This document shows, in pieces, positions 6,945 to 15,013 of a stretch of 21,672 nt of DNA. Numbering within the stretch: the first letter of the stretch is position 1; each line of letters starts with the position of its first letter. Made by a program: the position numbers and the translations under genes. The stretch comes from JALOAP01 sp964632355 (GTDB taxonomy: Bacteria > Chloroflexota > Dehalococcoidia > Tepidiformales > Tepidiformaceae): assembly GCA_964632355.1 (NCBI GenBank), contig CAZWBW010000045.1, forward strand, positions 1 through 21,672, given 5' to 3'. The notes under the pieces are model-generated. The model was given only the letters and a program-made list of their open reading frames with translations, searched no databases and was not told the DNA's origin.

Positions 6945-6976
6945 GTTGGGACTGCCCAACGTAGTTTCTTGGGCAG
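6945..6976 (+). other. Leader with two mutually exclusive hairpins
   Basis: GTTGGG (6945-6950) can pair with CCCAAC (6955-6960). Alternatively CTGCCCAA (6952-6959) can pair perfectly with TTGGGCAG (6969-6976). Both use the same CCCAA bases, so only one can form at a time. The segment lies in the predicted 5' leader of the substrate-binding protein mRNA. It may affect stability or initiation; no known riboswitch is recognised. Confidence 0.4.
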
Positions 6977-7011
6977 GACTAATAGCAGGTATTCAAGGGG
7001 GGACTACTTCC

Positions 7012-8832
7012 ATGCGCCAGGAAGATAACTACTGGGTGCGCCGGATGAAGGCCGGTCGCCTGTCGCGCCGCCGCTTCGTCGGTGGGGCCGCTGCGGCCGG
7101 TGTCGGCGCTGCCGCGCTCGGAGCTGTGGGCTGCGGCGACGACGATGACGACAACGGCGGAGGCAGCACCGCGACCGCGGAGCCGACCGGCAGCGCTACA
7201 CAGGCGACCCAGACGCAGGCTGCCGGCACACCGCAGAAGGGCGGAACGCTCCGGCTTGTTAGCGCGAACAACACCTGGGACACCTTCGACATCGACCGCA
7301 GCCGGTTCTCGCCGGTTGGCTGGCTCTTCGGGATGACCAACCTCGGCATCGTCCAGTGGAAGAGCTTCGTGAATCCCGAAATTGAAGGCGCGCTCGCGGA
7401 GAGTTGGGAACAGCCCGACCCCATGACCACCGTGTTCAACGTGCGCCCCAACGTTTTCTGGCACGACAAGCCGCCCGTAAACGGCCGCGCTGTCACCGCC
7501 GAAGACCTCGCCTTCTTCATCGAACGCAACCGCAACGGCGTGCTGCTCGATGGCACCGAGGACCCGAACTTCTATCGCAAGGCCTCGTACGCCTCGGTCG
7601 AAAGCGTCGAAGTAACCGACCCGATGACGGTCACCGTTCGGCACAACCGCCCGGACCCGTTCTTCATCAACATCCTCGCCGGGTCGTACTCGAAGGTCCA
7701 GGCGCGCGAAGCCATCGAGGAGTTCGAGAGCCAGTACCAGAACCTCGACGCCCGGCTCATCATCGGCACCGGCCCGTTCGTCCTCGACCAGTTCGCCGCC
7801 GAGGGCCAGTCGCACTGGTCGGCGCATCCCAAGTTCTACGAGCAGGTCAACTTCGACGGCGTCCAGTGGTTCCCGCTGTTCACAGACCAGAACGCCCAGG
7901 AAGTGGCGTTCCGGCAGAAGGAGCTCGATGCCTACGGCCCCACGCAGAACTCCGTGATCGACCAGCTGAACCAGGACCTGAAGGGTCAGATCACCGAGTC
8001 CCGCTACTTCACCGGGAACCCGCAGGCCGGCACCTACTACGGCGGCGCCGAGCCGTGGAGCAACAAGAACCTCATCGGCGCCATCTTCAAGGCGATCGAC
8101 CGCCGTGCCCTCATTGCCGGCATCCTGCAGGGCAAGGGTGTCATGTCCGGAAATGTGCCGCCTTCCCAGCAGGCCTTCTCTATCAGTGAGCAGGAGCTGC
8201 AGACCTTCGACGGGTACAAGGCTGACCGCGAGGCGGAGGAGCGCGAAGCCCGCCAGATGTGGGAAGCCGGTGGTGGCCCGGCCCTCGGCGAAATCATCGT
8301 CGACATCCCGGACGTCTGGGAAGGCCTCTACAGCGGCGGCGCTGCGACTATCACCAGCCAGCTGAACCGCGTGCTGGGCAACACCTTCACCGCGAAGATC
8401 GAGCCCTACGCGACCATCACGGGGAAGATCGTCAACCAGGAATACGGCAACGGGCGCAACAACATCTGGTTCGGCTGGATTACGGAAGTCACCGACGTCG
8501 AACCCACCGTCCTCAACTATCTCACTTACAACTCCAGCTCGCCCCAGTGGCAGCAGTTCGGCGTGAAGAACGATCGGATCGACGAACTCACCGCCAAGGC
8601 GATGACGGAGTTCGACCTCGCTGCCCGGCAGGAAATCAGCAAGGACGTCGTGCGCGAGTGCGCCCGGGAGTACGGCGCGGGTGTGATGTACATCATGAAC
8701 GGCATCTCCACGGTTATGCGGTGGAACTACCTCCACGTGCCCGAGAGCTCGCCGTTCGTCCAGACCCACATGTACGGCACGAAGTACTGGTTCGACCAGA
8801 ACGACCCGACGTGGCAGGGCCGGCCGGCGTAG
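7012..8832 (+). CDS. ABC transporter substrate-binding lipoprotein, family 5 (oligopeptide/dipeptide/nickel type), Tat-exported
   Basis: This 606-residue protein is the extracytoplasmic receptor of a DppA/OppA-type importer. The N-terminus has a twin-arginine motif, SRRRFV (18-23), a hydrophobic stretch and a lipobox GAVGC with C41 as the lipidated cysteine, then an acidic run and a Ser/Thr/Gly/Gln linker to about residue 75. The mature part is an SBP_bac_5 fold, with family-like segments such as LAESWEQPDPMTTVFNVRPNVFWHD and VTAEDLAFFIERN. I chose ATG 7012 because AAGGGGGG (6995-7002) lies nine bases upstream and it directly precedes the signal sequence; the same frame stays open to 6946. 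Two permease genes follow. The ligand is unknown; family members carry peptides, sugars or metals. Confidence 0.93.
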   Translation: MRQEDNYWVRRMKAGRLSRRRFVGGAAAAGVGAAALGAVGCGDDDDDNGGGSTATAEPTGSATQATQTQAAGTPQKGGTLRLVSANNTWDTFDIDRSRFSPVGWLFGMTNLGIVQWKSFVNPEIEGALAESWEQPDPMTTVFNVRPNVFWHDKPPVNGRAVTAEDLAFFIERNRNGVLLDGTEDPNFYRKASYASVESVEVTDPMTVTVRHNRPDPFFINILAGSYSKVQAREAIEEFESQYQNLDARLIIGTGPFVLDQFAAEGQSHWSAHPKFYEQVNFDGVQWFPLFTDQNAQEVAFRQKELDAYGPTQNSVIDQLNQDLKGQITESRYFTGNPQAGTYYGGAEPWSNKNLIGAIFKAIDRRALIAGILQGKGVMSGNVPPSQQAFSISEQELQTFDGYKADREAEEREARQMWEAGGGPALGEIIVDIPDVWEGLYSGGAATITSQLNRVLGNTFTAKIEPYATITGKIVNQEYGNGRNNIWFGWITEVTDVEPTVLNYLTYNSSSPQWQQFGVKNDRIDELTAKAMTEFDLAARQEISKDVVRECAREYGAGVMYIMNGISTVMRWNYLHVPESSPFVQTHMYGTKYWFDQNDPTWQGRPA

Positions 8833-8849
8833 GCATGGACAGATAGTGC

Positions 8850-8886
8850 GGGGGGGTCAGCGCTGCTTCGTGCTGACCCCTCCTTT
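8850..8886 (+). terminator. Hairpin with short U-run between the binding-protein and permease genes
   Basis: GGGGGGGTCAGC (8850-8861) pairs with GCTGACCCCTCC (8872-8883), including one G-U pair, around a ten-base loop, followed by TTT. Situated 18 bases after the receptor stop and ahead of the permease start. Such stems commonly act as partial terminators or 3' stabilisers that keep the receptor more abundant than the permeases. Confidence 0.6.
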
Positions 8887-8918
8887 GGGCGTTACGAACC
8901 CGGGACAAGGGAGGCCTC

Positions 8919-9893
8919 GTGAGGACGTACATTCTTCGGCGGGTACTCATCAACATTCCCGTCATCTGGTTGGTCGCAACGCTCGTGTTCTTCGCGACCA
9001 ACGTGCTTCCAGGAGACTTCGTCGCGCAGCGAATCGCCGCGCAGGACCCAACGGGCGGGTCCGACCCTGCCATTCGCGAACGGCAGATCCAGGCCGTCCG
9101 GGAGGACCTCGGCCTCAACGATCCCGTGCCCGTTCGCTACGTGAAGTACCTGGGGAACCTGCTCCAGGGGGACTTCGGAATCTCGTACCAGACGCGGCGT
9201 TCCTCCATCGAAGGCCTCAAGGATGGTCTGCCGTACTCGCTCCAGCTGGCGTCGATGTCGCTGGTCATCGCCGTGGTCACATCGATCCCGATCGGAGTCA
9301 TCTCCGCGATTCGACAGGATTCCATCTGGGATTACCTGCTCCGCTTCCTTTCGATCCTGTTCCTCGCTGCCCCGAACTTCTGGGTCGCCACCATGGCGAT
9401 GCTGTACGTCGCGCAATGGAAGCTATGGCATATACCGATTAGCGACTCGCCGCTCCTATGGGAGGACCCCATCGGCAGTATCAAGCTGTTCGGTATCCCC
9501 GCGGTTGTCGGCGGGCTCGCGAGCGGCGCTGGCATCATGCGGCTCCTGCGCTCCCAGATGCTCGAAGTTTTGCGCCAGGACTACATCCGAACGGCCTGGG
9601 CGAAAGGCATGCGCGAACGCACCGTTGTGATCCGCCACGCCATGAAGAACGCCCTCGTTCCCGTGGTAACAATCCTTGGCCTCTCCATGGCAACGCTGCT
9701 GAGCGGCAACGTTGTCCTCGAGCAGCTCTTCGGCATCCCCGGCGTTGGCCGGCAGATCCTCGTCGCGATCCAGGCCCGCGACGTGCCTGTCGTCCAATCG
9801 TTCGTCCTCATCGTTGCAACGTTCGTGGTGTTCGTGAACCTGGGTGTGGACCTCGTCTACGGGTTCCTCGACCCACGCATCCGCTACTCGTAA
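8919..9893 (+). CDS. ABC transporter permease, DppB/OppB type
   Basis: The 324-residue membrane protein is the first permease of the importer. It starts with the characteristic RTYILRRVLINIPVIWLVATLVFF first membrane helix, has a periplasmic loop containing LGLNDPVPVRYVKYLGNLLQGDFGIS, and a BPD_transp_1 core with the cytoplasmic EAA loop around TAWAKGMRERTVVIRHAMKNAL, where the ATPase would dock. Six membrane segments are expected. The start is GTG at 8919, supported by AAGGGAGG (8907-8914) four bases upstream. It is followed 15 bases later by the second permease gene. Family is certain; substrate is not. Confidence 0.94.
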   Translation: MRTYILRRVLINIPVIWLVATLVFFATNVLPGDFVAQRIAAQDPTGGSDPAIRERQIQAVREDLGLNDPVPVRYVKYLGNLLQGDFGISYQTRRSSIEGLKDGLPYSLQLASMSLVIAVVTSIPIGVISAIRQDSIWDYLLRFLSILFLAAPNFWVATMAMLYVAQWKLWHIPISDSPLLWEDPIGSIKLFGIPAVVGGLASGAGIMRLLRSQMLEVLRQDYIRTAWAKGMRERTVVIRHAMKNALVPVVTILGLSMATLLSGNVVLEQLFGIPGVGRQILVAIQARDVPVVQSFVLIVATFVVFVNLGVDLVYGFLDPRIRYS

Positions 9894-9908
9894 GACCGGA
9901 GGACTCCT

Positions 9909-11031
9909 ATGGCGCAATCCCAGGTTTCCGTCGAACTCCCCGGAGTTGCTGGCGTCCCCCGGAGCCTCAGCGATCGCCCGATACTCGTCCGCGCAGGCGT
10001 CCACATCTGGCGATTCATCACCGGCAAGCCCCTCGGGGCGTTCGGGGCCCTGCTCATCCTCATCGTGCTGTTCGCTGCAGTCTTCGCGAACCAGATTCAG
10101 CGGTACGACCCGAACGATACGTTCACGAAGCCGAATCCGCTCTACGACCCCGAACTCGCCGCCCAGGCACTCGTCGATCCGACCGTTCGGCTCAACCATC
10201 CACCCGAGGTGTTCGAAGAAGGCGGCGTCCTGAATCGCCTCGGTAAGCCCTCCAGCGAGAACTGGCTGGGCACCGACCATCTTGGCCGTGACCTCTGGTC
10301 CCGCATCGTGCATGGCTCACGCACCGCGGTCATCGTCGGTTTCGGTGCGTCGCTCATCGCGGTGGCAGCCGGCGTCGTCATCGGGCTCGCCAGCGCCTAC
10401 TTCAGTGGCACCGCCGACTTCGCGATTCAGCGTCTTGTCGACACGTTCCAGGCGTTCCCGCCGCTCATCCTGCTGCTGCTCTTCAACCAGGTGGTGGCCG
10501 ACCCGACCAGGCTGGCGGTGGCAGGCGACCTGCACATGGANNNNNNNNNNCCTCGAACGGCTGGTGCGCGCGGTGGTGGCCGACCCGACGCTCTACTGGA
10601 TCACGCTTTCTCTCGGAATCCTTGGCATCGCACAGGTCGTACGTATCGTCAGAAGCGCGGTGCTCAGTACCCGCGAGGAGGTTTACGTAACGGCCGCCAA
10701 GACGGTGGGCGCCTCCGATATCCGGATTATGGCGCGCCACATCTTCCCGAACATCACCGCGCCGATCATCGTCGTCTTCACCAGCACGATCGGCGTCTAC
10801 ATCCTCGCCGAAGCCACCCTCGGCTTCCTCGGCCTCAGCGACCCGACCCGCCCGTCGTGGGGCAAGATGGTCGAGGAAGGCCGGCGGCAGGGTACCGGCG
10901 AGCCGCTCATGGCGCTGTTCGTTGGTGGCGCGCTGACCCTCACGGTCCTCGGGTTCAACCTCGCCGGCGATGCCCTCCGCGACGTCCTCGACCCGCGGCT
11001 TCGCGGCCGCGGTGGCCGCCCCGGCTTCTAG
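9909..11031 (+). CDS. ABC transporter permease, DppC/OppC type, interrupted by an assembly gap
   Basis: This is the partner permease. The N-terminal part has the DppC-type first helix (GAFGALLILIVLFAAVFANQI), the LGTDHLGRDLWSRIVHGSRTA motif and further helices; after the gap come ITLSLGILGIAQVVRIVRSAVL, the EAA loop VYVTAAKTVGASDIRIMARHIFPN and the typical end LNLAGDALRDVLDPRLR-like segment. Ten N at 10541-10550 split the gene and the two halves lie in different frames as written, which reflects the unknown gap length and not necessarily a mutation. An 18-bp repeat flanks the gap (see the repeat entry). If the two repeat copies are joined, one continuous in-frame permease results. The ATG at 9909 follows GGAGG (9899-9903) closely. 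No ATPase gene follows; the operon ends at a terminator. Confidence 0.88.
10490..10589 (+). repeat. 18-bp direct repeat flanking the scaffold gap in the DppC-type gene
   Basis: GGTGGTGGCCGACCCGAC occurs at 10490-10507 and again at 10572-10589, each time encoding VVADPT in the same phase relative to the repeat. The gap of N lies between the copies. Collapsing the repeat would give LLLFNQVVADPTLYWITLSL, an in-frame sequence, so the intervening bases may be an assembly artefact; a true local duplication is the alternative. Confidence 0.8.
10541..10550. other. Assembly gap (10 N) inside the DppC-type permease gene
   Basis: Placeholder N run; the true length is not known, so the apparent frame change across it carries no biological meaning. 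Confidence 0.95.
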
Positions 11032-11054
11032 CCAACAACCTTGGTCATCGAACG

Positions 11055-11083
11055 AAAAGGCCCGGACGTGAAGTCCGGGCCTT
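11055..11083. terminator. Bidirectional intrinsic terminator between permease operon and glc operon
   Basis: AAGGCCCGGAC (11057-11067) and GTCCGGGCCTT (11073-11083) form an 11-bp stem with a GTGAA loop. On the minus strand the stem is followed by TTTT, so it is best as the terminator of glcF; on the + strand it lies 25 bases after the permease stop. Confidence 0.8.
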
Positions 11084-11102
11084 CGTGCGTTTCGGCCTGG
11101 AA

Positions 11103-12401
11103 CTAAACGTCGGCCCGCGCCCGTCGCCGCTGGGCTTCGTCGATGACTTCAGCGATGTGCATCACGCGCGCTCGGATTCCCGCTTTCCGCACCGCAGCCT
11201 CGTACTGCATCTGGCAGCCGGGGTTCGCTGCGACGACCACGTCCGGGCGGTGTTTCGCAAACTGCTCGGCCTTTCGTGCGCGCAGTTCGCCGGACATCCG
11301 TGGCTCCACCAGCGAGTAAATTCCCGCGGCCCCGCAACAGAGGTCTGCACCCGCCGTTTCGACCAATTCGCACCCTTCGATGGCCTGCAAGAGCCCGCGG
11401 GGCTGTTCGCGGATACGTTGTGCGTGGGCGAGGTGACAGGCGTCCTGGTAGGCGAGCCGCGCTTCGAAGCGTCCGCCAGTCTCCGCGCCGATCTCCGCGA
11501 GGTACTCCGAGAAATCGCGTACCCTCCGGGAAAACGCCGCCGCCCGCTCCGCATACCTGGGGTCCTCCGCCAGCAAGTCCCCGTACTCCTTCATCGCCGC
11601 GCCGCAGCCCGCCGAATTCACGACGATGACCTGTTCGCCCTCCAGCGCGTCGATGTTTCGGCGCGCCAGCGTTCGCGCGAACTCGAGGTCGCCATCGTGG
11701 GCGTGCAACGCGCCGCAGCACCCCTGGCCCGGCGTCGCGACCGCCGCGACACCCGCGCGCCCCAGCACCCGTGCTGTTGCCCGGTGGACGCCGCCGAAGA
11801 GCTCGCCCATCACGCACCCGGTGAACAGCGTCACCTCGGCGCGGGGCTGCTTCGGTCGTGGGAGCGGGTCGCCGGGTCGCACCGGCTTCCCGGGCCGGTG
11901 CGGGAGCTGCGCTTCCCCACGCCCCAATGCGCCCGGCAGCCGCGCGCCGAGCCGTTCGTACAGGCGCCGCAGCCCGGAGCCCGCCCACCAGCGCGCGGGC
12001 GCAACGACCGCTGCCAGCACGCGCGGCCGCGCGACCACCTGCCGGAGGGCGAACCGCCGAATTCGGCGCGAGGCCCGCGCACGCCGCGGCTCCTTCGCGA
12101 CCTGCGCACGGACGTGCTCCATGATGCGCCCGTACGGCACGCCGCTCGGACAGACCGCCTCGCACGCCCGGCACTGCAGGCACAGGTCCCAGTGCGACTG
12201 CACCGCAGCCGTCATCGGGATGTCGCCTTCGCCCACCCCGCGCGCGAGGTAGATGCGGCCGCGCGGCGATTCCGCTTCGAGCCCCGTGACAACGTACGTC
12301 GGGCACGAATTGACGCAGAGGCCGCAGTGCACACACCGCGAAAGGTCCGCCTCCGCCGGGGCTTCCTTCGCTACTGGCCAGTTGGCCACGTCATATACCA
12401 C
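11103..12401 (-). CDS. glcF: Glycolate oxidase iron-sulfur subunit GlcF
   Basis: GlcF passes electrons from the flavin subunits of glycolate oxidase to the membrane quinone pool. The 432-residue protein has two [4Fe-4S] motifs near the N-terminus: C23-x2-C26-x2-C29-x3-CP (C33) and C74-x2-C77-x2-C80-x3-CP (C84). It then has two CCG-type cysteine-rich domains, recognisable at GQGCCGALHAHDG and ADLCCGAAGIYS, the usual GlcF/heterodisulfide-reductase-like arrangement. The start is GTG at 12401, inside the glcE stop region (overlap 12391-12401), so it is translationally coupled to glcE. It is the last gene of the fur-like > glcD > glcE > glcF unit. A D-lactate-oxidising complex of similar design is an alternative reading. 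Confidence 0.93.
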   Translation of the reverse strand: MVYDVANWPVAKEAPAEADLSRCVHCGLCVNSCPTYVVTGLEAESPRGRIYLARGVGEGDIPMTAAVQSHWDLCLQCRACEAVCPSGVPYGRIMEHVRAQVAKEPRRARASRRIRRFALRQVVARPRVLAAVVAPARWWAGSGLRRLYERLGARLPGALGRGEAQLPHRPGKPVRPGDPLPRPKQPRAEVTLFTGCVMGELFGGVHRATARVLGRAGVAAVATPGQGCCGALHAHDGDLEFARTLARRNIDALEGEQVIVVNSAGCGAAMKEYGDLLAEDPRYAERAAAFSRRVRDFSEYLAEIGAETGGRFEARLAYQDACHLAHAQRIREQPRGLLQAIEGCELVETAGADLCCGAAGIYSLVEPRMSGELRARKAEQFAKHRPDVVVAANPGCQMQYEAAVRKAGIRARVMHIAEVIDEAQRRRARADV

Positions 12402-13572
12402 CGACGAACCTCCCCCGGTTCAGCCGCCCCTTCGGGTCATAGGCTGCTTTCGCGCGGCGCATGAGGTCGATTGCATCCGGTGGATCACCCCACGCATCCA
12501 CCCGTCCCCGGAACTCGACTGGCATTCGTTCGACGACGAGCGAACCCCCGAACGGTGCCAGTGTCGCTCGAAGTGCCGCGAGCGCGGGTTCGACCGCTCG
12601 CACCGGCGGTGCTGTCGTAGCTCCCCATGCGGCCGTGACCGTGCCTGCGAGCGGCCGCACGCCCAGCCGCTCCGGGTGCAGCCGGTCCAGCGCCCCCACA
12701 AGCGCCCCGATTTCCGACGGCAGTGTTGCTCCCCGCACGGTGAGCACATCGCCCGCTTCGAACCCGAGGTCGCGGGCCTGCTGGTACCGCTCCGGGTTCG
12801 CGTCGCGTGCGCGGCCTCCGAGGAGTCGCCTTGCTACCCGCTCTGCGGCCGCAGGTACCCGCGCGAAGAGCACCAGGCGTCCCCCGGTTCGCAGCACCTC
12901 CACCGCCGCAGCCCGCACGTCGGCGCGAAGCAGGGCCTCGGCGAGCTGCAACCCTTCGTCCAGGTTCGCAATGTCCAGTTCGATGCCGACGCTGGGCACG
13001 AGCGGGTACACCCGCAGGGCCACCTCGGTCAGGATGCCGAGCGTCCCGAGCGAACCGCAATACAGCCGCATCAGGTCGTACCCGGTCACGTTTTTCACCA
13101 CGCGCCCGCCGGCTTTCACCAGTTCGCCGTCCGCGCGAAGCACCGTAACGCCGAGCACGAAATCCCGCGGCAGCCCATAGCGCGGTCGCCACGGCCCTCC
13201 GGCCCCCACCGCGAGCGTCCCGCCGATGGTCGCACGCTCCGGGTGCGGCGGATCGAGCGGAAGGACCTGCCCGCTCGGGGCGAGCGCCTCGTTGATTTCG
13301 GTGATCGTCAGCCCCGCCGGCACTACCACGGTCAGGTCATCGCGCTGATGTTCGATGGGGCCGCGAAGCGCGCCGGAAAGGTCGAGCAGCGCGAACGGAC
13401 CGTCGGTGGGGTTCCCCAGTTCGAGCCGCGTTCGGCCGGCCGCCGGCACGAGTGTCAGCGTCTCGGGCGCTCGCACGATCTCCCGCAATTCATCGATCGA
13501 CTCGGGCACGAAGACGGTGTCGGGGGCCCGCCCCGCGACCGCCGGAACGGAGTTCGCCAATGCTTCAGACAT
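12391..13572 (-). CDS. glcE: Glycolate oxidase FAD-binding subunit GlcE
   Basis: GlcE is the second flavin-domain subunit of the glycolate oxidase complex. The 393-residue protein has an FAD_binding_4 (PCMH-type) domain in the first half, with ATIGGTLAVGAGGPWRPRYGLPRDFVLGV-like and KNVTGYDLMRLYCGSLGTLGILTEVALRVYPL-like segments that are characteristic of GlcE, and a divergent C-terminal half ending in KAAYDPKGRLNRGRFVGG. It is shorter than GlcD and lacks the GlcD-type HAGDGN motif, which is as expected for GlcE. Its ATG overlaps the glcD stop by eight bases (13565-13572) and its own stop overlaps the glcF start. Confidence 0.92.
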   Translation of the reverse strand: MSEALANSVPAVAGRAPDTVFVPESIDELREIVRAPETLTLVPAAGRTRLELGNPTDGPFALLDLSGALRGPIEHQRDDLTVVVPAGLTITEINEALAPSGQVLPLDPPHPERATIGGTLAVGAGGPWRPRYGLPRDFVLGVTVLRADGELVKAGGRVVKNVTGYDLMRLYCGSLGTLGILTEVALRVYPLVPSVGIELDIANLDEGLQLAEALLRADVRAAAVEVLRTGGRLVLFARVPAAAERVARRLLGGRARDANPERYQQARDLGFEAGDVLTVRGATLPSEIGALVGALDRLHPERLGVRPLAGTVTAAWGATTAPPVRAVEPALAALRATLAPFGGSLVVERMPVEFRGRVDAWGDPPDAIDLMRRAKAAYDPKGRLNRGRFVGGI

Positions 13573-15013
13573 AGGCGTCTGGCCCCGCCGCGCGAACGGC
13601 CGCTTCGTTGTGCATCATCTCGCCGCAGTTCGTGCCCGTCGGGAGCAGCTTGCACGGGTTGAACCGGCCGCGGTTCCCGAAGATCTCGCGCAGGCGTCCC
13701 ATGTTCTCGATGTCCGGTTCGCTGTAGAGCCACGGCATGAACTGCTGCTTTTCGAACCCGATGCCGTGCTCGCCGCTGAGCGAGCCGCCGGCTTCGACGC
13801 ACACCCGCATGATCTCAGCGCCTGCCTCGAGCACCTTCGCCGTCTCGCCGGGAATCCGCTCGTCGAACAGCACGCAGGGGTGCAGGTTCCCGTCGCCAGC
13901 GTGGAACACGTTCGCGATGGGCAGTCCGTACCGCTCGCCGATTTCGCCAACCCGCGCCATCACCTCCACGAGCCGCGACCGTGGCACGACCCCATCGAGA
14001 ATGTAGTAGTTCGGCCGGTGGCGCCCCAGCGATCCGATCGCTCCCTTCCGGCCTTTCCAGAGCAACTCCCGCTCCGCCGCGTCCCGGGCCACCCGGACCT
14101 CCATCGCGCCGCGCTTCCGGCACTCGTCCGCGGCCCGCTCGGCCTGCGCCTCTACGACGTCTGGCAGCCCATCGAGTTCGACCAGCAAGACCGCGCCTGC
14201 ATCCGGCGGGTATCCGCACTGCAGCCCCGCCTCGGCCGCCTGCAGCGTCACGCGGTCCATCATCTCCATAGCCGCCGGCACCATCCCGGCCGCGATGATC
14301 GACGAAACGGTCTCGCTCGCCTCCGCGACGCTATCGAAGATGGCGAGGAGCGTGACCACCGAGGCGGGCACCGGCAGGAGCTTCACGACAATCTCCGTCG
14401 CGATTCCCAGCGTCCCTTCCGAGCCGATGAACGCGCCGCGGAGGTCGTACCCGAAGCTGTCGGCCACACGTCCGCCGAGCGTCACGATATCGCCCGCTGC
14501 CGTGACGACGGTGAGCCCCAGCACGTGGTTCGTCGTTACGCCGAGCGCAAGGCAGTGCGGCCCGCCCGCGTTTTCGGCGACGTTCCCGCCGATGGTGCAC
14601 GCCTTCTGCGAACTCGGGTCCGGGGCAAAGAACAGCCCATACGGCGCCGCCGCCTCGGAGATCTGGATATTCGGCACGCCCGGCTGCACCACAGCCAGCC
14701 GGTTCGCGGCGTCGATCTCGAGGATGCGCCGCATCCGGCCGGTCGCGATGACCACGCCGCGCTCCACGGGCACGGCTCCGCCGCTGAGCCCGGTGCCGGC
14801 ACCCCGGGGCGTCACGGCAACACCGAGTTCGTTGCACAGCCGAACCACGCGGGCCACCTCTTCGGTGTCGCCCGGGAAAGCCACCGCGTACGGAATCTGC
14901 CGGTCGATGGTGCCGTCGTACTGGTAGACGTACAGGTCCTCGGGCCGCCAGGCGACGTGATCCGGACCACAAATCGCCGCGAGGCCTTCGACGAGCTCCC
15001 GGCGCGTCGTCAT
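13565..15013 (-). CDS. glcD: Glycolate oxidase subunit GlcD
   Basis: GlcD is the main flavoprotein subunit oxidising glycolate to glyoxylate. With ATG at 15013 the protein has 482 residues, the normal length. It has the FAD-binding segments PRGAGTGLSGG (69-79) and ACTIGGNVAENAGG (138-151), then the FAD-oxidase C-terminal domain with HAGDGNLHP (371-379) and GEHGIG (414-419). The same frame stays open to 15196 inside the upstream regulator gene, but that extension has no homology to GlcD and is rejected. The ATG overlaps the regulator's stop codon as ATGA (15010-15013). The C-terminal tail NPCKLLPTGTNCGEMMHN is somewhat extended and Cys-containing compared with the usual NPGK ending. D-lactate dehydrogenases share this fold; the glcE/glcF neighbours favour glycolate. 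Confidence 0.93.
   Translation of the reverse strand: MTTRRELVEGLAAICGPDHVAWRPEDLYVYQYDGTIDRQIPYAVAFPGDTEEVARVVRLCNELGVAVTPRGAGTGLSGGAVPVERGVVIATGRMRRILEIDAANRLAVVQPGVPNIQISEAAAPYGLFFAPDPSSQKACTIGGNVAENAGGPHCLALGVTTNHVLGLTVVTAAGDIVTLGGRVADSFGYDLRGAFIGSEGTLGIATEIVVKLLPVPASVVTLLAIFDSVAEASETVSSIIAAGMVPAAMEMMDRVTLQAAEAGLQCGYPPDAGAVLLVELDGLPDVVEAQAERAADECRKRGAMEVRVARDAAERELLWKGRKGAIGSLGRHRPNYYILDGVVPRSRLVEVMARVGEIGERYGLPIANVFHAGDGNLHPCVLFDERIPGETAKVLEAGAEIMRVCVEAGGSLSGEHGIGFEKQQFMPWLYSEPDIENMGRLREIFGNRGRFNPCKLLPTGTNCGEMMHNEAAVRAAGPDAYV

Noticed and set aside
6946..7011. Upstream start for the substrate-binding protein
   Set aside because: It lies almost at the predicted transcription start and would put 22 extra residues before the Tat signal; the ATG at 7012 has a good ribosome binding site.
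6979..8769. 596-codon minus-strand ORF opposite the substrate-binding protein gene
   Set aside because: It is the GC-rich antisense shadow of a gene with a clear signal peptide and family fold; its protein is highly charged, with no recognisable domain or ribosome binding site.
9909..12464. A long plus-strand ORF reading through the N gap into the glcF region
   Set aside because: It only stays open because the ten N put the permease out of frame; after the gap it is the antisense of glcF and a wrong frame of the permease.
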